64,000 nt of DNA from JAUIIK01 sp963745675 (GTDB taxonomy: Bacteria; Chloroflexota; Chloroflexia; Thermomicrobiales; CFX8): NCBI GenBank assembly GCA_963745675.1, contig CAVUYM010000008.1, forward strand, positions 62,001 through 126,000, in the 5' to 3' direction. The notes under the pieces are model-generated. The model was not told where the DNA came from, did no database searches, and saw nothing but the letters and a program-made list of their open reading frames with translations. This document shows, one piece after another, positions 54,506 to 63,802 of the stretch. Each line of letters starts with the position of its first letter. Position 1 is the stretch's first letter. The position numbers and the translations under genes were made by a program.

Positions 54506-56693
54506 TCGGCGAATACAACGACCTGAATCACTCCGATCGTCGCCAGAAATTCCTGGGCCGCGCTGGTTCCCAGTTGAATGAATACGGTGTAGTCGTCAAC
54601 GGCTTCGCTGCCAAGGTACTCGTATCGGATGAAATCCTCACGGTGAGACTCGATGATGTCGATCAATGCCTTGCTGGTGAAAACCCTGCCATCCTCGCCT
54701 CTGACATCTTCTTCGAGCACGAGCGTGATCTGATTCTGATCGCCTCCTATGTCCCATTTGGTGATCAGGTCAGGTCTGATCTCGTTGTTCGGACCCACTC
54801 GCAGTAGCTGACGGGTCACCAGTCGGGGTGTCGGCGTCGGCGATGGGCTGGGAGTCACCGTTGGGGTAGCGGTTGCCGTCGGACTCGGCGTCGATGTCGG
54901 AGTGAATGTGGGGGTCGAGGTTGGGGCAGTCGGTTCAGGCAGCAGCGGTTCACGATTCGAAACTCTAGTCGCTCTCGTTTCGTATTCCCCGTCTCCGTCT
55001 CGATCGACCAGAACTGTCACATCGTCGGGATCGCCGTTCGTTGCGAAATCGAATTCGAACCGCATCCCCGGGGCTTGGTTCAACTCTGAATATGGCGCTG
55101 GCATCCAATACATCGTCGCGGTAGCGATCTACCTCGATGAGAATGACGTTCGAAATGAAATCGTCGGGGGATGCCTGGGCTTCCAGGTACTGATACTCGC
55201 TCGAACCTGCATCTGGAACGGCGAAATCGGCGCTATAGCTGCCCTGGTCGCTGAAGACGAATGTCTGGGTGTTGCCGCTACGCCAGAGGCTGCTGCCGGG
55301 GATACCTTCGTAGATGATGTCAGGTTCTGCTCCATCTACCGGGCCGGTCATTTCGCCGTTGGCCCGTATCGTCCCCCAGGCGGGACCGATGACATTGACG
55401 GCAACGCCGTCAAATTGTGTGGCGTCGTTATTGATCAGCTGAGCGGCCATGCCCAGGTCAGATCTTGACGCGATGCGGGCTTCAGCTTCGCCATTCAGGA
55501 ATCCGAGGACGACTTCGAACACCCCGCTGTCCTGCGCTAGACCCATGTGACTGACGCCATCGACGTAGTGGTTGTCGACACCGTCCGTCTTGTCGAAACT
55601 CCGGTCCGGGTCGCGTAGGCCAGCCGACGCTCTGGGAACCGTGCCGTCGCCTGGCCCGGGGATGACCTTGGTGACCGTCTTCTCAGGGCAGAAACCAGCT
55701 TTGAAGATGAAACAGTCATTGATCGTGAAACGTTCGATCTGAACCGGAGTTGCCCTGTCGCTCCCAACGACGCGCAGCATATCGACATCGGGATCGTGTG
55801 GACGGACCGCCAGTTGCGTTTGCCAGGTGCTGGCCGCATCAAACAGGGCGCCGTTGCGATGGCTTCGGACGGTTCCCGACCACTCGTCGTAGCTGACTTC
55901 GACGCCTTCTATCTCCAGCGGAGAGCCGACGGCGGCCTGGAAGTCGCGCGAAGGCAGCAGCTGGTAGGCGGAAGGGAAATTGCGCATCACCTGTTGAGCG
56001 GTCGACGGATTGGTGATGCAGTGGGTGTCGAGGATTTCCTCGGTGAAACAGATCGCCTTGTATTCGATTACTCCGAGCGCCTTGGTCGCTCCGAGGACGG
56101 GCGTGCCGAGCGTCACCAGCTTGCCAACCTTGCCATCCATATCAGCGTCTTGCAGCGCGTCAAGCGTGACCAGGCCGCCCATTGAGTGGGCGACAATATC
56201 GACCTTGTCTGCATTCCGTCTTGTCCAGCACTTCGTCGATGAAGGACTTGAGCCGTTCAGACTCGATATTGATATCGATGCGCCAGTCATAGGGAAAGAT
56301 GAAGAGGCTGTCGTTCTCTTCGTGGCCCACTCCCTCGAAACGTTTGATGATCGTCGCGTAGAAATCAGCATCCTTAACCGAAAGACCATGGATCTCGATC
56401 GACTCTGTACGCAGGATGTCGCCGTGGGTTGATCCATCCGTAGGAATCCCATTGTCAGGGAGCGCTAGCGCCATCAGAAAGTCATCCGAAGCGCTAAAAA
56501 TCTGCTTGCCGACGGCGGCCCAGTCTTCCTGGCCGTCAACAAGCAGCTGGCTACCGGCTACGCCGGGGACGAATATAACTGGGCGGGGTAGGCCGCTTGT
56601 TGCAGTCGGCGTCTCTGTTGGCGAGCTACCAGGGCCGCCGCAACCGGCGACCAGTAGCGTGAGGACGAGTGGGAGGGACAGCCAGCGTCGCAT
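54502..56693 (-). CDS. Lipoprotein with LCAT-type lipase domain and solute-binding-like tail, two frameshifts
   Basis: The protein starts with a lipoprotein signal (LPLVLTLLVAGCGG, lipid-carrying Cys18) and a Thr/Pro linker. The lipase part has VIFVPGVAGSQLLV, IFPYDWRIDINIESERL, the nucleophile VDIVAHSMGGLVTLDAL, GDGTVPRASAGL and a catalytic-His region NHYVDGVSHMGL. A beta-rich domain and a Thr/Pro-rich stalk (TPTFTPTSTPSPTATATPT) then lead to a C-terminal part of about 105 residues with RPDLITKWDIGGDQNQITLVL and EDGRVFTSKALIDII, which reads like lobe I of a family-5 solute-binding protein. Breaks are near 56215 and 55100. It is likely a surface-anchored hydrolase of about 730 residues. Confidence 0.75.
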
Positions 56694-56861
56694 GGGGATA
56701 CCACAGACCTTCAGTCAGGGAGTGATGATTCGTATGCTCTTACATTACTCTCCTGTGCGTCTGCTCGCATCGTGAAGGTTACGTATATGGATAGCGTGGC
56801 TTCCTACGAGGATCAATCGGGACTGCGAAGAAGTCTTGGAGTTCTGGTGGTAGTTTCGGAT

Positions 56862-56898
56862 GCGACAACGCCCCGCCGGAAACGCGGGGCGTTGTCGC
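56862..56898 (-). terminator. Perfect 15-pair hairpin between two minus-strand genes
   Basis: GCGACAACGCCCCGC (56862-56876) and GCGGGGCGTTGTCGC (56884-56898) pair perfectly over a seven-base loop. It lies 15 bases past the end of the membrane gene at 56914. No T-run follows on the minus strand, so it is a strong but non-classic terminator or a processing site. Confidence 0.6.
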
Positions 56899-56913
56899 TT
56901 AGATAGGCTCGTC

Positions 56914-57642
56914 TCAAGTAGTAGGCGCGATATCAGGTAGACGCGGTCTGATAACCAGGTAGATGGCCAGGGCGAGGATCCAGAGCCAGAAAAGCAGGAA
57001 TCCGAACCAGTGCACTTCTCCGAGGTACGGGACTGGCCCAACGAGCATGGCCAGCGCCAGTGGCAGTCCTGCGAATCCAAACCAGCGAGGCGCTATGCCG
57101 TAGCGCAGGCATGCAACCGATATTCCTGCGATGAATGCCACCAGCGGGGCGCCCAGCAGTTCGACGACGTCCCATGTGAGGGCGGCGAGCGTGCGGGCTA
57201 CAGCCGTGTCATCACCGTAGTCATCTATGGACCCTATGGCGAGGTTCACCGCTATGAAAATGAGCATGACTGCTACATATGCCAGGCCACCCCCAAGCAC
57301 AACCGTCGCAATCCATCCGCGACCAGATTCGGCGTTGCGAATCCTTTGATAGAGATAAGCGACAAAGAAGATCATGAACACGATGCCCGCGATCTGGAAG
57401 CGCGTGCCCAACTCCATATCAGCCCGGTTCTCGGTAAACAGGCTGGCGATCACCGCCGAATCCTGGTCCGGGCTTGCATCGACGTCAGCTGAGTTTGGGT
57501 CCGATATCGTCAACCCGATGAACGTCAGGATGACGAACACGACCCCGCACAATGCACCGATCCGATTCCAACTGAGTTGTTTCCACGATGAGACTCCGAC
57601 TTCGATCGTTTCGATCGCGGGAGCGGCAGTTCCGGCTGTCAT
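56914..57642 (-). CDS. Six-helix membrane protein of unknown function
   Basis: A 242-residue protein with about six transmembrane helices, including IGALCGVVFVILTFIGLTI, FQIAGIVFMIFFVAYLYQRI, IATVVLGGGLAYVAVMLIFIAVNLAI, LLGAPLVAFIAGISVACL and WFGFLLFWLWILALAIYLVI. A short polar N-terminus precedes the first helix. Loosely it resembles DUF4386-like membrane proteins but I would not assign it. It is intact; 60 bases separate it from the SodC stop and no shared operon is evident. Confidence 0.75.
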   Translation of the reverse strand: MTAGTAAPAIETIEVGVSSWKQLSWNRIGALCGVVFVILTFIGLTISDPNSADVDASPDQDSAVIASLFTENRADMELGTRFQIAGIVFMIFFVAYLYQRIRNAESGRGWIATVVLGGGLAYVAVMLIFIAVNLAIGSIDDYGDDTAVARTLAALTWDVVELLGAPLVAFIAGISVACLRYGIAPRWFGFAGLPLALAMLVGPVPYLGEVHWFGFLLFWLWILALAIYLVIRPRLPDIAPTT

Positions 57643-57702
57643 AGTTCAACCTCTTTCCACATAAACGTCACGCAGCCACGACGAGTGCAGGCAGTCCAAC
57701 GA

Positions 57703-58272
57703 TCAATGAGTGATCAACCCGCAGGCTGCCCGGCCGCCGGCATCTCCGGTGCCCAGAGTTGTGGCGTCGGGACCACCCGGCGCGTAGCGTGTCGGTACGT
57801 TTGCGTAGTTGTCCGGACCAGCGTGGATGATCAGGGCGCTGCCGTCAGCGTCAAACAGATCGCCGACCGCGAAGCGATCCGTATAGAAGTGTGCTTCCCC
57901 TATACCATCCTCTTGCACCAGCAGGACCGGAAAATCGGCAGCGTGATGTGGATGCTGGTCGCCGCCCGGATTGAAGTGTCCACCCGCTGAAGTAAAGCCT
58001 GTCGTCGCGTCACAAACGCCGATCGAATGTACGTGAAAACCATGAAAACCAGGTGTCAGGCCGTGTACTGTGATGTCAACCTGCACTCCTCCATTCGTGG
58101 TTTTGAGGACTGCGTCGCCGACGTGACCACCGCCTGCATCAAGGAGCGTCACCTTGCCTTTACGTTCTCCTCTCCAGCTGTCGCGAGCAAGACCGACGCC
58201 CCAGGGAGTGGCGGCTAGCACTGCGAACACGACAACGAGAAGCGAGATAGATACACGCCGTCTGTGGTTCAT
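57703..58272 (-). CDS. sodC: Exported Cu/Zn superoxide dismutase
   Basis: A 189-residue protein. It has a signal peptide (RRRVSISLLVVVFAVLAATPWGVGLA), then the SodC core: HGLTPGFHGFHVHSIGVCD (copper histidines), GGHFNPGGDQHPHHAADFPVLLV (bridging and zinc histidines), IIHAGPDNYANVPTRY (zinc and copper histidine) and a C-terminal GGRAACGLI with the disulfide cysteine. AAGGAAC is five bases before the ATG at 58272, so I reject the longer frame from 58380. It would remove superoxide outside the cytoplasm. Confidence 0.93.
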   Translation of the reverse strand: MNHRRRVSISLLVVVFAVLAATPWGVGLARDSWRGERKGKVTLLDAGGGHVGDAVLKTTNGGVQVDITVHGLTPGFHGFHVHSIGVCDATTGFTSAGGHFNPGGDQHPHHAADFPVLLVQEDGIGEAHFYTDRFAVGDLFDADGSALIIHAGPDNYANVPTRYAPGGPDATTLGTGDAGGRAACGLITH

Positions 58273-58431
58273 CGTTTGTTCCTTCATGTCGTTGAAGGCC
58301 CGTTCTCCGGGCGGATCAACTCTGTTTCTTCTTTTCGATGTTGACGGCCGTCTATGAGAGAGAACGTGTTGATTGGGCAAGTGTGACGAATTTACCGGAG
58401 CGGCTGGCGAATGTTCGCGAAGCAGGTGGGA

Positions 58432-59300
58432 TCAGGGGCTTACGATGACGAGCGTCGAGTACACCAGCAGGATCAGTCCGAGCGCCGAGGTTGCGACCAG
58501 CAGTAGCTGACCGGCACGGCTGAAGCTTTGCCGGCGTCGACCTATTTGATACTGAAAGCTTCCGACAGGCGCTGTGTCAGCGATCTGGCGTGATGCGACG
58601 CTGAGTAGCGGGACCGCGATAAAAAGCGGCGAGACAAACATGATCAGGGCCAGTTCAAGCCTGTTTCCCCGGCCGAGGACAAAGTTGTAGAGAGCCTCCC
58701 CTATCCATATCGGAACAGTCATCGCTACGACGATGACGAGTAGGAGTCCGAGCGCTCCAGCCGGGTAGAAACAGAGCGCGCGGATGGCACGACCCACGCG
58801 TGACCTCCTTGGCGGGCTCGGATTGTTTCAACAGCCACTCGCTCAAGGGAGAGACGAGGAGGCCGAAAAGAGCTATGAAACTGGCAAACATCAAGACGTT
58901 CAGCCAGGGAATGCCCAGACGCGAGAAATCTGGATTGTCCCGATCTGATGAACGCCAGGCCGGTTGTGCAAAGGACGAATGCGCCGGTGGTCAATGTACG
59001 CGCCCGGTGGCTAGTTGGCAGCCACGGGCGAATGACCATATAGAGCAGTCCACCGAACAAACCGGCGAACATAGCCTGACTCAGAAGTTCGATAGTGCCG
59101 TCCAGCGTTATCACCCCGACCGTCTGTCCGCTGCTATCTGTGACCGTTGTTACTCCCGGATGTTCCCTCAGAAAGAGCGCGCCGCTGATCCGCATGGCGA
59201 CACGCGCACCAACACCGATCGCTAACAGTCCCGCGAGCATCCCGGCGATAACCCCTGCGCCAAGAACTCGAAGCAGAGCTGCCAGCGACCCAAGTAGCCA
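58432..59300 (-). CDS. Multi-helix membrane protein, frameshifted, downstream of an ECF sigma gene
   Basis: Three frame pieces appear to form one membrane protein. The 5' piece has MLAGLLAIGVGARVAMRISGALFL, a short loop (GVTTVTDSSGQTVGVITLDGTIELL), then FAGLFGGLLYMVIRPWLP; the middle piece has FASFIALFGLLVSPLSEWLLKQSEP; the last has ALCFYPAGALGLLLVIVVAMTVPIWIGEAL, LELALIMFVSPLFIAVPLLSVA and LLLVATSALGLILLVYSTLVIV. Breaks lie near 58960 and 58800. The start is not resolved: an in-frame stretch TRTWLLGSLAALLRVLGAGVIAG runs upstream of 59240. It may be continuous with the small protein at 59345-59594, in which case it is the membrane partner of the ECF sigma factor. Confidence 0.55.
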
Positions 59301-59344
59301 TGTCCGCGTCGTCGTGTCGTTTGGGTAGCCCGGAAGGATGTGAG

Positions 59345-59594
59345 GTTACTATCCTTTGCCAGACCGTTTTGGGATTCAGGGCTGAGAAGTGGCTGAAGCT
59401 GGGCAGCCAGCCGCTCTGCAAAATCCTTCATCCGGTAGATCAGGGTCTCGCAATCTACGAGCAATGCGTGCCGTGTCGACTAGCTCCATGTACGAGGGAT
59501 CGTCGTCATCGGGCGGAGTTTGTTCGGCTGCGAGCGCGTCCAATGCTGCGTCGAGGCGGCGCTCAAGTTCGTCCTGTCGCGAATGCTCGCTCAT
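59345..59594 (-). CDS. Small sigma-coupled cytoplasmic protein, frameshifted near 59465
   Basis: Starting at an ATGA overlap with the sigma stop, the first frame gives SEHSRQDELERRLDAALDALAAEQTPPDDDDPSYMELVDTARI; a shift near 59465 continues as YRMKDFAERLAAQLQPLLSPESQNGLAKD toward 59345. It is hydrophilic and helical. Its position directly after an ECF sigma gene suggests the cytoplasmic part of an anti-sigma factor, perhaps joined to the membrane gene downstream. No zinc motif is visible. Confidence 0.5.
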
Positions 59595-60133
59595 ACAGCC
59601 ACCTCCTGCGCCAATGCGAAGCGGAGAGCGGCTAGCGCGCGGCGTTGCAACTGGCGCACCGCCTCAGCGGAGCGGCCCATAAGCGCAGCGGTCTCCGGCG
59701 AGTTGCGGCCTTCAATAATGCGGAATTGAATAACTCGTTGATAGTCCTCCGGAAGTGTCGCCAGCGCTGCCTGAATCGTTTCGCGTTCGATCGTCGCGAG
59801 GGCAAGTGGCTCCGGTTCGATCTCTCTTGATATCTGTTCGGCAGCAGCGTCAATCGGAATGACCAGCAGCTCGCGCTTGCGCCAGCGATCCCGAAGCATG
59901 TTGCGGGCGATTGTCAACAGGTAAGCGCGGTAGGGAGCTTCGGTTTCCTGGTATCGGTCCATCGATCGCAACGCTCTCAGGAATACTTCCTGGGTAAGGT
60001 CTTGCGCCTCAGCGCGATTCTGGACAGTGTGATAGATCAGGCCATAGACGGGTCGCCATTCGGCCCGGCATATCTCCTCGAGTGCATCCTTATCGCCGTT
60101 GAGGGCGCGCCGGATAGCCGGCTCTTCCGTCAT
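59591..60133 (-). CDS. ECF-family RNA polymerase sigma factor
   Basis: A 180-residue sigma factor. Region 2: EEICRAEWRPVYGLIYHTVQNRAEAQDLTQEVFLRALRSMDRYQ, region 4: LATLPEDYQRVIQFRIIEGRNSPETAALMGRSAEAVRQLQRRALAALR. The start at 60133 follows GGAGAGC; an upstream frame is rejected. Its stop overlaps the next start (ATGA), forming an operon with a small helical protein and probably a membrane protein. It is of a different subgroup from the one at 16944: the region-4 recognition helix differs (GRSAEAVRQLQRRAL against VAVGTVKSRLHRGRG). Confidence 0.9.
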   Translation of the reverse strand: MTEEPAIRRALNGDKDALEEICRAEWRPVYGLIYHTVQNRAEAQDLTQEVFLRALRSMDRYQETEAPYRAYLLTIARNMLRDRWRKRELLVIPIDAAAEQISREIEPEPLALATIERETIQAALATLPEDYQRVIQFRIIEGRNSPETAALMGRSAEAVRQLQRRALAALRFALAQEVAV

Positions 60134-60345
60134 GCTCTCCGCACCTGTTCCATTAACAGATGAAACGTAGTGCCGGCCCAACTGTGACGTTCTCATGCTG
60201 TTGACCAGATCATAGTGCTGCGGAAGATCGTTGCGATAGTCTCACTGATTCAATTCAGAAGGCATGCGGCTGTTGAACCAGGATCGGGATTCGTGCTACC
60301 AGTACACAACGATCCCATGAGCTTGTGTCACGGAGAGGCACCATT

Positions 60346-61173
60346 GTGCGCGTTTACATCACGGTGGATATCGAAGGTATTGCTGGCGTGATCGACTTCA
60401 GCCAGGGAGATCCGGCGGGCGGTATGGATTTCGCGCTGGGCCAACGGCTCATGACGCTGGAAGCCAACGCTGCTGTTGAAGGGGCGCTGGAAGCAGGCGC
60501 TACCGAAGTCGTCGTCAACGATGGCCACGGCAAAGCCCGCAACATTTTGCCGGAGTTGATGCATCGCAAGGCACGGCTGATTCAAGGTGCCGTGAAACCG
60601 CTCGGAATCTGCGCCGGCATCGATGACAGCTTCGATCTAGCCCTGGCTGTTGGTTACCATGCGCCGCCGAGCCGAGCCGATGGCATCCTCAACCATGCTT
60701 ACCATCCCTTCAATCTCATCTGGGCCGGAGTCGAATGGGACGAGGTCGGGCTCGTAGCCGCAGTCGCCGGACACTACGGCGTCCCGCTTGGGCTCATCAC
60801 CGGAGATGATGCGACGATCGAGCGCTGCCAGGCGCTTTTGCCGCCCCACGTCGGTGTCAGCGTCAAGAAGGGGCTCACTCGTTTTGCAGCCGATAGTTTG
60901 CATCCGGAGGAAGCGCGCGAGCTGGTGCGTGCCGGGGCGAAGGAGGCCGTTGAGCGCCGGGCCGAGTTCGAGCCGCTACGCTTTGAAGCGCCCATCGTTG
61001 TTGAGGAGACGCTCTACTGGAGTCAGCAAGCGGACATGGTGATGATGATCCCGACGATGGAGCGCGTCGACGGCCGCACCGTGCGCTACGAGAGCCAGAC
61101 AGCCCTCGACGCCTACCAGACCTTCATCGCCACGTCGGTCATCGCTCAACATCCGAACGTGGCAGGGCGCTGA
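60346..61173 (+). CDS. M55-family D-aminopeptidase (DppA-like)
   Basis: A 275-residue metallopeptidase with RVYITVDIEGIAGVIDFSQ at the start (first metal-ligand Asp-Glu), EVVVNDGHGKARNILPELMH, DLALAVGYHAPPSRADGILNHAYHP, a GLITGDDATIERCQALLP segment and RFEAPIVVEETLYWSQQADMV near the end. This fits DppA, a D-specific aminopeptidase. GGAGAGG lies six bases before the GTG at 60346; the GTG at 60325 is in frame but less suited. It overlaps the convergent DUF4032 gene by 35 bases. Confidence 0.9.
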   Translation: MRVYITVDIEGIAGVIDFSQGDPAGGMDFALGQRLMTLEANAAVEGALEAGATEVVVNDGHGKARNILPELMHRKARLIQGAVKPLGICAGIDDSFDLALAVGYHAPPSRADGILNHAYHPFNLIWAGVEWDEVGLVAAVAGHYGVPLGLITGDDATIERCQALLPPHVGVSVKKGLTRFAADSLHPEEARELVRAGAKEAVERRAEFEPLRFEAPIVVEETLYWSQQADMVMMIPTMERVDGRTVRYESQTALDAYQTFIATSVIAQHPNVAGR

Positions 61174-62416
61174 CGCTGAGTTCGTCATCGTCGGTGAAGA
61201 GTTTGCGCTCTTCGGGCACTTCAGGTAGGACCTGTGAGATGTAGACCTCGATCGCCTCATCGAGGCCGACATCCCTGCCCGCCTGTTCCGACAGATACCA
61301 ACGATGTTCGATGATCTGATGGAAGATCTCAGCCGGTTCGAGTTTGCCAGTCTGGTGACCGGGTATTGCAGCGATGGCTGGCTCGAAGCGTTCGGCCAGC
61401 CATCGATAGGCCAAAACGGCCGGTGGCGGGCGACGGCCCTCTGCCTCCTGTATCTTGCTGGCAAAGTGCTCGATATCCTGGAGGAGGCGCCGAGCCTGAT
61501 TCTCCTGCACACTGAGCCCGGTCATCGAAAAGAGCCGGCGGCGATGATGGCCCGGTTCGACGACGCGCGGGTCGAGCCGCAACCGAAAGCCTTCGGGAAC
61601 GGTGGCAAGCTCGTACTCGTCGACATCGAATCCCATATCGTTGAGCCTGCGCAGGCGCGCCTCGATTTGGAAACGCTCGTCAGTTCCAAATACTCGTTCG
61701 CTGGTCAGTTCGTCCCATAGCGCTTCGTAGCGTTGCCGGAGGTCTCTGGCGATCGCGATGGGGTCATCGACGCTGGCACCGCTTGCCTGGATGTCGAGCA
61801 GCTCGCCGGCGAAGTTCTCTTCAGCGATGTTGATGTCGAAGCGCCGCAGCCCATCCGAAAGCAGCACATGGTATTCAGCCGTCTCGGCATCGACCAGATA
61901 GGACGCCAGCGCTCCGGCATCGCGTCTGAAGAGCGTATTCGAGAGGGAGCAGTCACCCCAGAAGTAATCGTTCATGTGCAAACGCACCAGCAAGCCGGCT
62001 AGCGCATCGAGCAGGCGGTTTCGCAGGTCAGGGATGCCATGGCCCATGAAGAGCGCTCGATAGGGCAGCGAAAACTCCAGATGTCGGGTGATCAGCACTG
62101 CTTCGAGCGGGTCGCCTGTCTCAGCCTCGACGCGGTCTGCGACGATTCCTACTACCTCGACGACCGGAATATTGTCGGTTGCCATCTGGCGCAACAACCG
62201 ATATTCACGCTCGGCCAACCTGGGAGGTAGCTCTTTCAGCGCGTAGAGTCTGTCTTCGTAGCTGACGAATCGCACGACGTGCCGGTGGATGCCTCGTGCC
62301 ACCTGCACGAGCCGCTCGTGCTGCCACTCGATCAGAGGCTGATCCCAGGGCAGATCCAGAAAATCCATCTGGAGCGCCCCACCGCCATCAGCCTGCGGCA
62401 CCATCTGGAAGCGCAT
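61139..62416 (-). CDS. DUF4032-family kinase-like protein
   Basis: A 425-residue protein of the DUF4032 family (kinase-fold N-terminal half, with LYALKELPPRLAEREYRLLR and VVGIVADRVEAETGDPLEAVLITRHLEFSLPYRALF; HMNDYFWGDCSLSNTLFRRDAGALASYLVDAETAE with a catalytic-loop-like WGDCSLSNTL; then LRLRLDPRVVEPGHHRRRL). The C-terminal half is family-specific (HQTGKLEPAEIFHQIIEHRWYLSEQAGRDVGL). Common in Chloroflexota and Actinobacteria; its substrate is unknown. Upstream lies a repeat island. It does not appear to be linked to the ABC transporter genes. Confidence 0.87.
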   Translation of the reverse strand: MRFQMVPQADGGGALQMDFLDLPWDQPLIEWQHERLVQVARGIHRHVVRFVSYEDRLYALKELPPRLAEREYRLLRQMATDNIPVVEVVGIVADRVEAETGDPLEAVLITRHLEFSLPYRALFMGHGIPDLRNRLLDALAGLLVRLHMNDYFWGDCSLSNTLFRRDAGALASYLVDAETAEYHVLLSDGLRRFDINIAEENFAGELLDIQASGASVDDPIAIARDLRQRYEALWDELTSERVFGTDERFQIEARLRRLNDMGFDVDEYELATVPEGFRLRLDPRVVEPGHHRRRLFSMTGLSVQENQARRLLQDIEHFASKIQEAEGRRPPPAVLAYRWLAERFEPAIAAIPGHQTGKLEPAEIFHQIIEHRWYLSEQAGRDVGLDEAIEVYISQVLPEVPEERKLFTDDDELSVSALPRSDVER

Positions 62417-62575
62417 GAATTAGGGACTAGGGATTAGGGAAGAGGGATTAGGCAAACAGCCAGTATTTTGTGCCCGTAGTTTGGGCTGCCCGAGGCAATC
62501 GGTGGGATGCGTCCCTTGAGGAACAAATCCGCCCATCTAATCCCTGATCCCTCTTCCCTAATCCCTCACACTATC
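62417..62575. repeat. Inverted purine-rich intergenic repeat
   Basis: The unit GATTAGGGAAGAGGGATTAG at 62430-62449 reappears in reverse complement around 62538-62568 (CTAATCCCTGATCCCTCTTCCCTAATCCCTC). The unit flanks about 90 bases with no gene. Similar strings are at 40655-40680 (CCTCTTCCCTA) and 41950 (ATTAGGGAAGAGG), so it is a dispersed family. Confidence 0.6.
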
Positions 62576-63675
62576 GCATCCTCTGTCGCCGGGTCGAAGG
62601 CGTGGAGCTTGTCGGTGTTGAAGGCGAGATGGGCGACATCGCCGGACTTGAGGCGCACACGCGGATCGACGCGAGCTACGATCAGATCATCGCCCGGTCC
62701 TTCGAGGTGCAGCATGATCTCCGAGCCAAGTGGCTCAAGCACCCGTACCGGTAGTCGCAATGTGTTGTCTGCTTCCGCGCGCTCTGCGAACTCGACAACC
62801 TCGATGTCCTCCGGGCGGATGCCGACGTTGACCTGCTGCCCCTTGTGCGACAGCAGCGCGTCCTTCGCATGATCCGGCACGACCAGCGAGAAGTCATTGT
62901 CGCCCTGGATGCTGACACTGCCATTGTTCTGAATGATCGTCGCCGGGAAGATGTTCATCGCCGGGCTGCCAATGAAGGTGGCCACGAACTGATTCTTCGG
63001 TTTGTCATAGAGGTTCTGCGGGGTGTCGAGTTGCTGGAGCAAACCGGCGCTCATCACCGCGATCCTGTCACCCATCGTCATCGCTTCGACCTGATCGTGG
63101 GTGACGTAGATCGTTGTGACGCCGAGACGCCGCTGGAGTGCTGTGATTTCGGCGCGCGTCTGGACGCGCAGTTTGGCATCCAGGTTCGAGAGCGGCTCGT
63201 CCATTAGAAAAGCCTGCGGCTCGCGGACGATAGCCCGCCCGAGGGCAACGCGCTGGCGCTGACCGCCGGAGAGTTCCCTCGGTTTGCGGTCGAGCAGATC
63301 TTCAAGCCCGAGAATCTGGGCAGCTCTATCGACCTGTGCCTTGATATCAGCCTTCGATTTTCCGGCCAGATTCAAACTAAAGCCCATATTGTCGCGGACC
63401 GACATGTGCGGGTAGAGCGCATAGCTCTGGAAGACCATCGCAATATCGCGATCTTTCGGGTCGAGATAGGTCACATCGCGTTCCCCGATGTAGATATGAC
63501 CGCGCGAGATATCTTCGAGTCCCGCCAGGCAGCGCAGCGCCGTTGATTTGCCGCAGCCCGACGGCCCGACCAGGACGAGGAACTCTCCATCCTGAATGTC
63601 GAGGCTCAGATCGTTGACGGCGTACACGTCCTCGCCAAAGATCTTATAGACATGATCGAAATTGACTCTTGCCAT
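62566..63675 (-). CDS. Sugar ABC transporter ATP-binding protein (UgpC/MsmK/MalK type)
   Basis: A 369-residue ATPase with Walker A VGPSGCGKSTALR, the Q-loop in DIAMVFQSYALYPHMSV, signature LSGGQRQRVALGRAIVREP, Walker B QAFLMDEPLSNLDA and switch histidine in TIYVTHDQVEAMTM. The C-terminal part has the TOBE/OB-fold regulatory domain (VNVGIRPEDIEVVEF, LHLEGPGDDLIVARVDPRVRLKSGD). It follows the shared ATPase pattern of carbohydrate ABC importers. I chose ATG at 63675 with AGGA upstream. The permease ends 128 bases upstream, so they probably form one operon read leftward. Confidence 0.93.
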   Translation of the reverse strand: MARVNFDHVYKIFGEDVYAVNDLSLDIQDGEFLVLVGPSGCGKSTALRCLAGLEDISRGHIYIGERDVTYLDPKDRDIAMVFQSYALYPHMSVRDNMGFSLNLAGKSKADIKAQVDRAAQILGLEDLLDRKPRELSGGQRQRVALGRAIVREPQAFLMDEPLSNLDAKLRVQTRAEITALQRRLGVTTIYVTHDQVEAMTMGDRIAVMSAGLLQQLDTPQNLYDKPKNQFVATFIGSPAMNIFPATIIQNNGSVSIQGDNDFSLVVPDHAKDALLSHKGQQVNVGIRPEDIEVVEFAERAEADNTLRLPVRVLEPLGSEIMLHLEGPGDDLIVARVDPRVRLKSGDVAHLAFNTDKLHAFDPATEDAIV

Positions 63676-63714
63676 GGTTGATGTCCTCACTATTCGCTGG
63701 TTTTTGGAGTTTGT

Positions 63715-63799
63715 AGGTTGTAGTACGTAGTTTGTAGTCAACAGCCAAGAAGCTGAATCCGGTGATTTCCTACAACCTGCGCACTACGTACTACAACCT
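63715..63799. repeat. Perfect 17-bp inverted repeat between ABC genes
   Basis: AGGTTGTAGTACGTAGT (63715-63731) is the exact reverse complement of ACTACGTACTACAACCT (63783-63799). The spacer of about 50 bases ends with TTTCCTACAACCTGCG, another partial copy. A related string, TTGTAGGCTGTAGTCAATCC, is at 41977. It could fold in mRNA between permease and ATPase genes and belongs to a dispersed family. Confidence 0.65.
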
Positions 63800-63802
63800 C
63801 TC

